64,000 nucleotides of DNA. Source: Anthracocystis setariae. Its lineage: Eukaryota > Basidiomycota > Ustilaginomycetes > Ustilaginales > Ustilaginaceae. The notes below the pieces were generated by a model. It saw nothing but the letters and a program-made list of their open reading frames with translations, did not search any database and had not been told where the DNA came from. Where the stretch lies: positions 1,364,001 to 1,428,000 of the forward strand of contig CAKMXJ010000002.1 of NCBI GenBank assembly GCA_928724745.1. Direction: 5' to 3'. Both the position numbers and the translations under genes were made by a program. Positions 53,422 to 63,760 of the stretch are shown here, piece after piece (positions within the stretch are counted from its first letter, which is position 1; the number at the start of each line of letters is the position of its first letter).

Positions 53422-54617
53422 CTTTGCGAGACACCGGTATGGAGAGTTGTGGCGAAATATTGGAAGCCAGGACGAAGATGGTGGATGGTTTTATACCCTC
53501 ATCGTAGATTCCTTTTCGAAAACAAGTCGTTCGAAGAGGAAGAGCTTCCCCAGACCTTCTCGCGCCGTTGGCAAGTTCAGTCGGGGGGTCAAGGCTTGAA
53601 CCACCGATTCGGACCGACAAAGTTTGAGCAGAGCAGAGAGTGTTCTCGGCTATCTTACACTCCAAACGGAAGTATGGACCGAAAGGATCCAAGCGACGAC
53701 CCGCCACACTGTGAGCAGAGATCGACCGACAGAAGCCTCACTCAGACTCATGCAGATGGACCCACGGAGTGCGCGGGGTCCATCTCAGGATAGAAGTTCA
53801 TGCGTACCATCCTTTTGTCTGGAGTTCCCCGAAAATGGAAAAGACACAACACAACAAAGCATTGTTGCAATGCTACATTGTACACCATTGTACTCAACCG
53901 AACAATACGTTCCATTATGGTTCGACCGGCGACGTTGGCAGATCGGTATTTTGAAACACCGACGGATCGGATGCATTCGAGGGAATCTGCACATCTGCAC
54001 GAACGGTGGATGTCTACGCTAAGCGAAGCACAGCATATATGATGGGAAGAACGCAGGGACAAAGCAAAGGCTAGTGTGGGAGCACTGGCGGTAACGGTGA
54101 ATTGAGGCTAGTGGTGCATGGTCTTGTTAGCAGATGCGGGGGGGGGCGTTCTTTGACGACCGGTCAACTGCGATGCGTGATGACCGCATGTCTTTTTGGA
54201 AAAAAAAAAGAAAAAAAAAAAAAGAAAAGAGTTTTTATCCTTTTCCAAATGTTGAATCGTTTCTTTCTTCGCTTTTACGCTTTTCTTTCGTGTTCTGTGA
54301 AGTGCATTATTCAGCATTATTCAGATTCGAAGCCAATCGATGGAATTGCCGCAGCAACCTGGAATCCAGACCGCGCGCGGCCGACAAAAGGCTTCCAAAT
54401 TCGCAGAAGAGAGATCACACAACTGAGAGAAGACAGTGAGCCAAGAGCCAAGAAATTTCGAACAGCCCAGCCAGTCTCCAATTCGAGAGGGTCAGCCAGT
54501 CAGTAAGTTAGTCAGTCGACCAGAGCCCAGCCAGCTGAAGAACGTCAACGCTATCGCTGATCGCCCTTTCTGACCACCAAGTCGATCTTCACCCATACAT
54601 TCGTATATTCCGTCAAG
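53422..54617. other. Divergent GH125 / eL29 intergenic region
   Basis: A 1.2-kb gap with a perfect short hairpin AGCATTG-TTG-CAATGCT near 53858-53874, an A-rich tract at about 54197-54230, and tandem GTCAGTCAGTAAGTTAGTCAGTC-like repeats near 54490-54515. I see no supported gene. Confidence 0.5.
53489..53495 (-). promoter_or_regulatory. TATA box of the GH125 gene
   Basis: TATAAAA on the minus strand, 68-74 bp before the start codon. Confidence 0.6.
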
Positions 54618-55205
54618 ATGTAAGTGTCACACTATCGCTTTCTCAGCGGCATCACCATCGAGCATTCGAACACGAGCACATCGGGATCTTCAGCAGTGGC
54701 AAAAGCAAAGCGGATACCATCCCTTTTTCCGCATGGTGGATGCAACGGTTGGGACTTCGACTTGCTAAGCCGATCCGTATTCTCGATGGATCAAGACGAT
54801 GCCTGGATTCCAGCAGTCATGATGTGATAAAGGGATAAAATACTGATCTTGTCGTTTATGATTCGTTCTCTGCTCTCCAACAATCAATCCCGACTGCACT
54901 TTTCTCCAACTTCGCCCATCGCCCATCGACCTGATCACCACACCACCATCCTCGTCTGCCCTGCATCCTAATCGTTCCGCTTCCGTATCTCAACCACTCA
55001 ACTCGCAACCAATGCCAACAGGTCCAAGTCCAAGAACTCGTCCCAGCACAACCAGGTGCGCAAGGCTCACCGCAACGGTATCAAGAAGCCCAAGACCAAC
55101 AAGTACCCTTCGCTGCGTGGTGTTGACCCCAAGTTCGTCCGCAACCAGCGTTACGCCAAGCACGGTACCGAGAAGGCCATCAAGGCTGCTCGTGCAGAGG
55201 CATAA
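54618..55205 (+). CDS. RPL29: 60S ribosomal protein eL29, CDS join(54618..54619,55022..55205)
   Basis: A 61-residue basic ribosomal protein ([48 protein letters not shown] compressed). The intron of 402 bp starts inside the initiation codon: AT|GTAAGT ... AACAG|GTCC, so the first exon supplies only two coding bases. The length matches yeast eL29 (59 residues). Introns close to the start codon are common in fungal ribosomal protein genes. Confidence 0.95.
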
Positions 55206-55952
55206 TCCGTCTCACCCTCATCCGTCATCCATCATCCCGCCCGACCCGCACATCTGCATCGATCAACACTAATGTCAGCTAACAATGGCATTGTAACATC
55301 AGACACCTCGCCCGTCACAACAGGTTCTACGATCTAGTGGTAGGGCGAGAACCACTTACAACCCACACATTCCACCAAAAAATTCAAATGCATTTGAACT
55401 CTCTCTCTCGAGAACACATCCACGCTCAGCGTCTCGGTTGGTAGTCGTGGCTCCCAGTGTTTCCGCTGGAATTGGGAACTAATTGACAACGAAGGCAGAG
55501 GCAAACGCAACGAGGAAGTTCGGGTTTTGACGGTTCAAAGTGGGGCAATGGCGCAGATCATTAACCTGCTTCACTTTGTCAGGATGGCAGGACTGGATGA
55601 ATTTGCTGATCCAACACCCTGGTCGGATACGCCGTATGCTTACAAACTGCATCGGCTCAGCAGTTGATGTTGAAGCTGACTTGCTACACGTCCATTTGAG
55701 CTGGATCCAGGCCCCCCCAAAAGTCACGACCTAACCGATCGCTTGATGCCTCACCTCATCTTGAGCCCAGCCAATCACATGAGAACCTGAGATCTACAAC
55801 TTGAACATATCATACACTTTCATGACCATAACGTGACAACTACGTACAAAACGCGAATAGGCAAACCAAACAGACCTCCTGCTGAACAAAACAATCAACG
55901 ATATAAAAGTACATTGCAAAGTGACAAGACAACATCAACCCACGGAAATTGC
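55206..55952. other. eL29 / unknown gene tail-to-tail region
   Basis: A 747-bp gap. A hairpin-capable stretch (GTGGT ... ACCAC) lies near 55340-55360. No supported gene. Confidence 0.4.
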
Positions 55953-56657
55953 TCAGACTGGAATTCGAGTCTCGGTAGCGACCTGGTAAATGGGCGGACC
56001 TTCCCATGTGGCTCTTCTCCAATCGAGCCCGTCGTGTTGGAAGATATCCTCTATCTCGGGCGTTTCGTTGGTGCTCGAGATGGTGAGCAACACCATGGTC
56101 TCAGTTTGACGTCGAAGCGAGAATGCTCCGCCTCCGCCTCCGTCGCCGCCCGCCTGGAATGTAAGTGCGGCGAGATCGTCGGTTCGTGCGTCTCGCTGTT
56201 CGCGTGTCCCGATCGAGTCGAGCCGTACCGCGGTACTTGTCGTCCTAGCTCTTCTCGTAGTGACTGGACTACTGCTGCTGTTGTCCGTGGACGTTCTCGA
56301 ACTCGGAGAGACCGAACTCGAAGTGGAACTCATCCCCCTCGCAGGTGCCGTGCTCGGTCGACGCAACGACTGCAGAATCGCCTCATCGTTCATCTCGCCA
56401 TATGCTGGCAGCCTCTCCCCCTTGGCACGCCATTCCATCTCGGCAGTGAGGATGCGTTTCAGCTCCTTCTGATGCTCAACAAGAGCCTTGGCTTGGTTCT
56501 TGCTCAGACGCTTGCCATCCTCGGAGATGGGTCGTCCGAGCGAGTCGGTACGCAGGGAAGAGTAGCCGTGCTTGCGAGATTTGCGTCGGTTCAAATAGCG
56601 AGATGACGCTTTGTACGTATCGACACACACCGCGACCAGAAGGCCAATGGTAGCCAT
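55953..56657 (-). CDS. Small protein with N-terminal hydrophobic anchor, function unknown
   Basis: A 234-residue protein that I do not recognise. The N-terminus (MATIGLLVAVCVDTYKASSRYLNRR) is a short hydrophobic segment followed by basic residues, as in a signal anchor. A charged helical region (DGKRLSKNQAKALVEHQKELKRILTAEMEWRAKGERLP) follows, then Ser/Thr-rich and Gly-rich linkers, and a C-terminal part with DWRRATWEGPPIYQVATETRIPV. The ATG at 56657 is chosen; the frame to 56675 upstream starts with GTG. A CT tract lies 24-64 bp upstream. Confidence 0.7.
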   Translation of the reverse strand: MATIGLLVAVCVDTYKASSRYLNRRKSRKHGYSSLRTDSLGRPISEDGKRLSKNQAKALVEHQKELKRILTAEMEWRAKGERLPAYGEMNDEAILQSLRRPSTAPARGMSSTSSSVSPSSRTSTDNSSSSPVTTRRARTTSTAVRLDSIGTREQRDARTDDLAALTFQAGGDGGGGGAFSLRRQTETMVLLTISSTNETPEIEDIFQHDGLDWRRATWEGPPIYQVATETRIPV

Positions 56658-56680
56658 TGGTATCGGTAGGAGCACACAAC

Positions 56681-56720
56681 GAGAGAGAGAGGGGGAGAGA
56701 GAGAGAGCGAGAGAGAGAGG
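56681..56720. repeat. (GA)n microsatellite, a CT tract just before the 234-residue protein gene
   Basis: Imperfect GA repeats (CT on the sense strand) immediately upstream of the ATG at 56657. Confidence 0.9.
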
Positions 56721-58964
56721 GTTGCAGTAGTGGATGTTGGTGGACGTGCAAGTTTCGTCTAGCGTCGTTGAGCTAGGTGAGGTCGTGAGTGGGTCGTTAG
56801 CTCCAAAACTGGAATCGGAAGGTGAGAGGTATGGTTGTGGTGGTTCTCACTGAAGGTATCCTTTCTGAATTGTTGCGGTCGAAAGATGCCAAGATAAGGT
56901 GCAACAGAAACGAGAAAGGATTGGAACGAGATTCGGCTTTTACTGAACAATAGAGCCAAGCGCCAAGAACAAGGCGTTGTGACGGCTCGAGAGCGATGGC
57001 TCTGTAAGGCACGTGTTGGCGTGTGGCTCTGCTTGGCAGCGAACCAGGGTCTGTGCCGAGTGCAGCTGTATCGCTTCCGCTTCGCTCGAAGGAGGAATTG
57101 TCGTGGCGTCGGATGGGAGTATGGTCAGGAATGAACAGTGATATAGAGGAAGAAAAGGCACAAGGATGGGAAGGGGAGAAAGACGGAAGGGAGCGCAAGC
57201 TAAGGTTGCCAAGTTGTGCAGCCCGGCGGCAGCAAGGAAATCGTAAGCGGAGAGCGATGGATCGAAGAATGTGGGATTGTGTTGAAAGCGATACAGTAAC
57301 TTGCCGATGCCCACAACCTTTCCTACGTTCCACACAGCACAGCACAGCACAGCATAGCTCAGCAGAAATGTGCTCCTTACACGCTTTCGGCTCCATTGGA
57401 TTCGCTTCGCTGCACAATGGTATCACGTTGGGCCAAGAATGTCGAGTGTGGGTGTGCACTGCTTCCATTTGTTTCGTTCACATTAAGATGCAAGGCCAAT
57501 GGAGTTAGACAGGAGCATGCCGATGCGGAAAGGCCGCTTGTTCCGTTGCGGAACAGCATCAGCTTACGATGCGTGTGGGGCGCGAAGATGTGCTCTATTG
57601 CAAGCTAAAGCGCAGCTCAGGGTCGCAGCTGCTGCCCACCGGGAAGTCGTGACCGAATACGGTACTGCACTGTACAGCACACTGAGCAACCCTTCACGGT
57701 CCGCACAATTTCAGTGTCACCGTTCACAACAACCCAACGCGATCCGGCTTGCAGGCGACGCGTGAACCAAAAGACTGGCAAATTGCTTTGCCGGCCGTGC
57801 CGAGAAAGCTTTCTCAGGCGATCGTGACTTTTCCGAGCGAGAGCTCACTGCACTGGATTCCGGCAACTGCCAAGATCCAGCCTCGCTTTTCTGGCACCCT
57901 CGACTGTCGGCACATTCCGCACGCCAAGGAGGCTTGGCTCTTGTCGCTTTCAAACCTTGCTGAGACTCGCTCATTCGAGGTGTCTGCGTGCTTGGATGCG
58001 TGGGTGGGCTGGCTGGCTGTAAGGCGCCACACGGGCCACTGCAGGAACGACAGCAGTATGGAACGGAAGGTGGTCAAATCTGTCGATCTCCAAAAAAAAA
58101 AAAAAAGAGCGAACAAGGCCTGTCGATCCCGATTATGCCCACCAGACTCGGAACGTCGTGTCGTGAGGACTGTACTTTGATTACCAATTAATAATCATGA
58201 TGGTGGGTTGGCATGGATTGCTTCAGATGCATCTCCGTGCCGAGTCTTACATAGAAGCCTTCATATCGGAGACCTCTTTTCATATCCATCTTGTCAGACT
58301 CCGCTAAGCGATTTACCCTAAGACCCATCGTTTTACCCGCATAGATTCCACAACGGCGGCAAGCAGTGAGCACGGTCTATAGCAAATGCTGTACAGCATG
58401 TTTGTGTTCTACCCAGGCCACAAAAGCTCTATTGCTGCAGAGCCTATGTAGATACAGTGCAGTGCACAGCTGCACATAAAAATGTGCAGCGGATCATGGA
58501 CTCTGAAATGCTAGCGTTGGAATCGATCCATCGCCTTCCGAAAGTCGAGTATGCTGCACGCTAATGTTTGGAAAATCTCTTTCCACAACCCGAGCGACTC
58601 AGCCAATGACGACGGAGTGAAATCGGACTTCTCCTTGTCACAATCGTCCACCCTTCGGGCCCGCAATGTTGATCACAGTGGCATCCAAATGGACGCCAAC
58701 ATGTTGCTCAACATCTTTTTTCTTTATCATGTGACGAATCACCCAGCAAGGAGACAGTACGGCGGACGAGGGTGCTAACGTCAAGTCATGTCCAAGCGAT
58801 GCGCAGGAACAAATCAGATCATTTTTGACAGACCAGACATGTATTGTGTAGCTAGGCCCCCTCTTGTCGATCTCATGCGTGCATTCACGATTGGTTCGCT
58901 TGCTTTGATTTCTTTCTTCGTCTCCGTGGATCTCGTCATCATTTTCTTCATTCCAAGTAATACA

Positions 58965-58987
58965 AAATACAGTACGTTACTGTATTT
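58965..58987. repeat. Inverted repeat with 10-bp arms
   Basis: AAATACAGTA and its exact complement TACTGTATTT are separated by CGT. It belongs to the TACAGTA motif class seen elsewhere in this window. Confidence 0.9.
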
Positions 58988-59515
58988 GCAGGCTGCAAAG
59001 AAGAAACGCAAAAGAGCAGCGTACGATTTCGGCTATCTACGCCTCCGAAGCCTCTTTGCGAACAGATGCAATGCTCTTGCAAGTCAGCTTCAATCAAGTA
59101 ATATAATTAGCATGTTGCCTCGATGCAACTGTAATTGAAGCAAGGTACGCATCATACAAGGTGGTCCGCTGCTCGCCGTCCTCTGCTTCAACAACCTGAT
59201 ACCACTCCGAGGACTTTGCAACAGGCGGAGGTCAAAGTGCCCATATGTTGGCCCGATGAGGCATTCACGTTGGCGCAGCGCATGCTTCACGTCGTGGTTT
59301 TTTCAGGGTCGTTTTTGTTTTGTTCGGCTTGTTTCCGGAACGGACATGTCGACTGCCTTCCGTCGGCGCTTTTTTTTTTCTCTCTCTCTATCTCACTCTC
59401 TTGGTGACGTCGGTCGATCCGCTCACCCATCGCTGTTTTGATTTTCGCTCCTTCCCGCCTCCTTCCTTCCGTCCATCCACGTCCGTCCCGACAATCCTTC
59501 CGAGCGATCGCCAAG

Positions 59516-61111
59516 ATGGCAGACTCAGCCGGTCTTCGTACCCGCTCCAAAGCGCCTACCGCTACGCCCAATGGAAAACCCAAGGCGCCCACTGCGGCTC
59601 AAAAGCGCGCTGCTGTCAAGGACGAAAAGGACTTTGAGGAAAAAAAGAATTACGTTCCCAAACACTCATATCTGCATGTCGACCTCAACGACCCCCAAAT
59701 CATGGGCGGTGGAAAGAAGCAGGAGCTTGTCAAGTACACTCCTGGTATCGTCATTTCGGAGCAGGGTCAGCAGACCGACAAGAAGCTCGACCAGCACGCC
59801 GAGTGGGAGTTTGGTGGTCCTTGGGGAGTCACGGCCATGATGACGCTTTTCCCTTTCCTCATGTACTACCTCTGGATTTGCCTCTGGTTCTACGATGGAA
59901 AACTTGTCATTCCAAACTCGCCTCAAGACATCTGGCCTTTCCTGCAGCGCATGGGTGCGCATGTTCGCGACGACGCTTTTCCCACCAAGCGCGCCTTCGC
60001 CGGCTACGGCGGCTTGATGGTGTTCCAGTTCCTCCTCGCCTTCGTCATGCCAGGATACATGCAGGAGGGTCTGCCCGTCCCTTCGCTCGGCTACAAGACT
60101 TTGATGTACAAGTGCAACGCGCTCTCGTCGTTCTACGTCACTCTCGTCACTTGTGCCGTCCTCCACGTCTCGGGCCTTTACCGTTTGACCAACATCATCG
60201 AGCACTTTGGCGAGTACATGACCGTCTCCATGATCGCTGGTTACGCCGTCTCCGCCGCCACCTACTTCCATGCCGTATTCACCAACACCACCCACCGCAT
60301 GTCCGGCAACTTTGCGTACGACTTTTTCATGGGGGCTGCTCTCAACCCTCGTATCGGACCCGTCGACCTCAAAATGTGGGCCGAGGTGCGTATTCCGTGG
60401 GTTCTGCTCTTCTTGATCTCGGTCAGCGGTGCTTGCAAGCAGTACGAGGTTTACGGATACGTGACGCCCAACATGGCGTTCATGGTTCTCGCTACCGGTC
60501 TTTACATCAACGCGTGCGGCAAAGGTGAGGAATGCATTCCTCAAACTTGGGATATGTTCCACGAAAAGTGGGGCTTCATGGTGATCTTCTGGAACTTTGC
60601 CGGTGTTCCATTCACCTACTGCTACTCGATCGTCTACATGGCAGCCCACCCTCCTTCGTACTACAAGTTCAGCACGCCCACCTACGTGTTCATGTTCTCG
60701 CTGCTTCTGTTCGCTCACTACGTGTTCGACTCGTCCATGGCTCAGAAGTCACGCTTCCGCATGCAGCTGCAGGGTACGTTCAAGTACCGCTGGACTTTCC
60801 CTCAGTGGCCTTGGTCGACGCTGAAGGACCCGCGCTACCTTCAGACCGAACACGGTAACGCGCTGCTCATCGATGGTTGGTGGCAGTTCCTGCGTAAGCC
60901 CAACTACACTGCGGACTGGACGCAGGCTTTCCTGTGGGGTGCTATCGCCGGTACGAGATCGATCATCCCGTACTACTACAGCGTGTTCTTCTTGGCGGTA
61001 TTGACGCATAGGTGCGGAAGGGACTTCGAGAGATGCGGTCAAAAGTACGGCAAGGACTGGGACAAGTACTGCTCCATTGTCAAGTACGCTTTCATTCCGT
61101 TTGTTTACTAA
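59516..61111 (+). CDS. ERG4: Delta(24(24(1)))-sterol reductase, Erg4
   Basis: Last step of ergosterol synthesis in the ER membrane: NADPH reduces the C24(28) double bond. The 531-residue protein has a charged N-terminus, about eight membrane segments (first near TAMMTLFPFLMYYLWICLWF) and family hallmarks FFMGAALNPRIG, EVRIPWVLLFLIS, HEKWGFMVIFWNFAGVPFTYCYS and, near the end, LLIDGWWQFLRKPNYTADW, RDFERCGQKYGKDWDKYC and IPFVY. The ATG at 59516 (MADSAGLRTRSK) follows a pyrimidine-rich leader. No intron. Confidence 0.96.
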   Translation: MADSAGLRTRSKAPTATPNGKPKAPTAAQKRAAVKDEKDFEEKKNYVPKHSYLHVDLNDPQIMGGGKKQELVKYTPGIVISEQGQQTDKKLDQHAEWEFGGPWGVTAMMTLFPFLMYYLWICLWFYDGKLVIPNSPQDIWPFLQRMGAHVRDDAFPTKRAFAGYGGLMVFQFLLAFVMPGYMQEGLPVPSLGYKTLMYKCNALSSFYVTLVTCAVLHVSGLYRLTNIIEHFGEYMTVSMIAGYAVSAATYFHAVFTNTTHRMSGNFAYDFFMGAALNPRIGPVDLKMWAEVRIPWVLLFLISVSGACKQYEVYGYVTPNMAFMVLATGLYINACGKGEECIPQTWDMFHEKWGFMVIFWNFAGVPFTYCYSIVYMAAHPPSYYKFSTPTYVFMFSLLLFAHYVFDSSMAQKSRFRMQLQGTFKYRWTFPQWPWSTLKDPRYLQTEHGNALLIDGWWQFLRKPNYTADWTQAFLWGAIAGTRSIIPYYYSVFFLAVLTHRCGRDFERCGQKYGKDWDKYCSIVKYAFIPFVY

Positions 61112-62351
61112 GGCTCTTCTCCGGCTTGACCCTAAGAACCCTATGACGGCTTTCGATTTGGTGGACTAGCCAAGTCCATCTGCAAACTGCTCACGGACCC
61201 AGAACCTTTGGCGACGGAAACGCCACTCTCTTTTTGTTCGGGCTGGCTCATTGCAGCCGCGATCATGTTCTTGCTTCCTGCATATTTTGTACCGAATAGT
61301 GGCTTGTTCATTCTCGACGTTTTCCATTTCGATTGAGGGATTGAAGATGGAGGACAAAGAATGGATCAATGTACAACATCACCCGCATACCATCGACTGC
61401 GGCTGAAAGTGTGTGCCAGCAAATCGTTTCACGATGCTAGGTCAAGAAGGAATGAACCTTGACCCAGTTTCCAGGAGGGGATGCGAGGATCTGAGTGAGC
61501 AGAAGAGCGTGAGAGTTGACGGCAATTCTCGGAATCACCTAATCAGCGGATTGAAGATCTAACAATTTGGAAGAAAAGGCAATCGTTATACCCGAACAGG
61601 CGCTTTATCGCGCGTGAGTGGCAAGTTTGGGTTAACACTCCGGCACCTCCACCCATCGAGCCCACGCCAGTGCGGCCAAGCCGAGAGAAACCAGAGCGTA
61701 TCGGCTGATCCGCCTGCTTCTCAACGACGCTCTCAGACCAGCATATCTGCCCCCCCCCTTCGATCTCATCCTTTCATCTCGCATACCACCATCAGTCACT
61801 GGATACATAACGAAAGTTCGCGATTGCCTCATTGCATCTCGCCTACATCGAGCGACACAAAAGCATCGAAAAAGTTCTTATCAACTAGCGCGGAGAGGGA
61901 TCTTTCCATCGATCCTTGCAACCAGTCAACTACGACGAACTCTGGACCGAGCTGGAATTCAGAGAGTGCAGACCTCACCATAACGATATCTGTGGCGATC
62001 ATCTCAACTAGTGGCATCAAACGCAAACGCAACGAACTCAACCCTATTCGATACCACGTCCGTCAGCAACTGATGGCCTCCTCTGAAACCATTCTCGCCA
62101 CACATTGATACGAACTCGCACTTGCAAAAGCTTTCAAGCCTGAGATTAGCAACGAGAAGCAGCACGCTTCATCTATAGCGGCGTGGGTCCGCATTATCGG
62201 CCCGTCTTGAGCCGTTTACAGTAACGTCGCCCGCCTTCTCGCAATACCGCTCAACCGGAGGGTCTGGGGATCCTAAGCACTTCCCCCGGGGTGGAAGCTC
62301 GGGGGCAACACTCCCACCACACCCTAACTAGGAGCAGAGAGAACTGGCGCT
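61112..62351. other. Intergenic region upstream of the mitochondrial carrier gene
   Basis: A 1.24-kb gap. A frame at 61614-62108 is open but starts at GTG and resembles no family. CTAAC followed by GGAGCAG at about 62324-62337 may be the end of an intron for the carrier gene (see findings). Confidence 0.45.
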
Positions 62352-63374
62352 ATGCAGTCTTCCGCGATCGCTGGGGCATGCGCAGGGCTCGTCTCCTCCG
62401 TCGTAACCTGTCCACTCGACGTGGTGAAAACGCGTCTCCAAGCTCAAGAAGGTCGTCGCCTCCCTACCCCGCCAATATCGCCACCGACATCCACACCGCA
62501 CGCGCCAATACCACCGATGTCGTCGCAGCAGCAATATCTCGGACTCAGCTCGACGATCAGGAGGATCTATGAAACTGACGGCCTTCGCGGGTTCTATCGC
62601 GGGTTGGGCCCTACGATCTTTGGCTACCTCCCCACCTGGGCGATCTACTTTACCGTGTACGACAATAGCAAGCTACTACTCGCGTCGTATACACGGCCGG
62701 AGACGAGTCCGGGCGAGTTTCTCAACCATATCGTATCGGCGATGACGGCAGGGGCAGTGTCGACCATCTGCACGTCTCCTTTGTGGGTGGTCAAGACGAG
62801 GTTCATGCTGCAATCGGCGGGGGATACCTCGACGAGGGCGTATCGACATACGGGTGATGCTTTTCTGCAGATCTACCGCTCTGAAGGCATCCGTGGCTTC
62901 TACAAGGGCCTCCTTCCCAGCTTGTTCGGCGTGTCACACGTGGCGGTGCAGTTCCCGCTGTACGAAGCGTTCAAGGGCTGGGTTCGGGAGATCAAGACCT
63001 CGTCGAATAGCGGTCAAGGAGATTTGGTCGCCAGTGAAATCCTGCTGTGCAGCAGCACTGCCAAGATGATCGCGAGCGTTACAACCTATCCGCACGAAGT
63101 TCTGCGCACCCGATTACAGATGCAACCCAAAACAGAACGCAAATACACGGGCGTCATTCAAGCGTCTAAAACCATCGCCGCACAAGAAGGTCTCAGAGGC
63201 TTTTACAAAGGCATGACCGTTAACCTCGTCAGAACCGTCCCTAGCTCGGCCCTTACCATCTTGACCTACGAACTCATCATGCAACATTTAGACGTCCATC
63301 GAAACTCTCCTCCTCCTCCTCCATCATCATCATCTTCCCCCACCCCCAAAGTTAACAACAACTTAGATGGTTAG
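62352..63374 (+). CDS. Mitochondrial carrier, NAD+/folate (Ndt1/YIA6-like) type; N-terminus possibly incomplete
   Basis: A 340-residue (as called) inner-membrane transporter with three carrier repeats: PLDVVKTRLQAQ (21-32), PLWVVKTRFMLQ (143-154) and PHEVLRTRLQMQ (247-258). GFYRG/GFYKG follows each repeat. The Trp in PLWVVK is typical of the NAD+, folate and FAD carrier branch. The called ATG at 62352 gives a first helix starting almost at residue 1, shorter than in relatives, so an upstream exon spliced at AGCAG|AGAGAACTGG is possible. A Pro/Ser-rich tail (SPPPPPSSSSS) ends the protein. Confidence 0.88.
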   Translation: MQSSAIAGACAGLVSSVVTCPLDVVKTRLQAQEGRRLPTPPISPPTSTPHAPIPPMSSQQQYLGLSSTIRRIYETDGLRGFYRGLGPTIFGYLPTWAIYFTVYDNSKLLLASYTRPETSPGEFLNHIVSAMTAGAVSTICTSPLWVVKTRFMLQSAGDTSTRAYRHTGDAFLQIYRSEGIRGFYKGLLPSLFGVSHVAVQFPLYEAFKGWVREIKTSSNSGQGDLVASEILLCSSTAKMIASVTTYPHEVLRTRLQMQPKTERKYTGVIQASKTIAAQEGLRGFYKGMTVNLVRTVPSSALTILTYELIMQHLDVHRNSPPPPPSSSSSPTPKVNNNLDG

Positions 63375-63760
63375 ATTCATTCCTCCCCTCCCTCTCACCC
63401 AATTTTTGCTATCGAATAAAAAAAAACCATATCTCACTCCCCCACACCCAACAATCTCCCCTTCCCTTCACTTCCCTTTCCTTCACTTTCCCGCACCGCA
63501 CCGCAATCTTCCCTTTCCATGTCTGTTTCCTTGCATCCTTTCAACCATCCAAGCACCTCTACGCTTCCCATGCAAAAAGACACAATCAATCGCACTCAAA
63601 AAACCCCCAAGATGCTCCTCCAACTTGCTCTTGCTCTGACTCTTGAAAGGGAAAAAAAAAAAAAAACCTAGAATGCATAACATTTTGTAACCCACTGAAG
63701 ATAATGTTAATGTGACACAGGGCTTGACCCAAGTAAGTGATTGTTCCCCCCGCCCCTCAT
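63375..63760. other. 3' flank between the carrier gene and the partial gene
   Basis: A 386-bp tail-to-tail gap, pyrimidine-rich, with an A run at 63652-63666. No gene seen. Confidence 0.5.

Larger units (their letters stand above)
56658..59515. other. 2.9-kb divergent intergenic region
   Basis: No supported gene. It contains an A run at 58092-58106, TACTGCACTGTACAGCAC near 57661-57680, the palindrome ATGCTGTACAGCAT at 58386-58399, and an inverted repeat AAATACAGTA-CGT-TACTGTATTT at 58965-58987. The Erg4 leader has a CT tract and TGACGTC at about 59404-59410. Confidence 0.55.

Noticed and set aside
54620..55021. Possible box C/D snoRNA in the eL29 intron (ATGATGT ... CTGA near 54818-54850)
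   Set aside because: The boxes are only about 28 bases apart and the terminal stem is missing.
56797..57468. 223-codon minus-strand frame upstream of the 234-residue protein gene
   Set aside because: Low-complexity leader-like composition and no recognisable domain.
58788..59138. 116-codon + strand frame with a hydrophobic stretch
   Set aside because: AT-rich intergenic context, includes the TACAGTA inverted repeat, and shows no conserved pattern.
61614..62108. 164-codon frame upstream of the mitochondrial carrier
   Set aside because: It starts at GTG, is Ser/Thr/His-rich without conserved motifs, and may at most be part of a leader.
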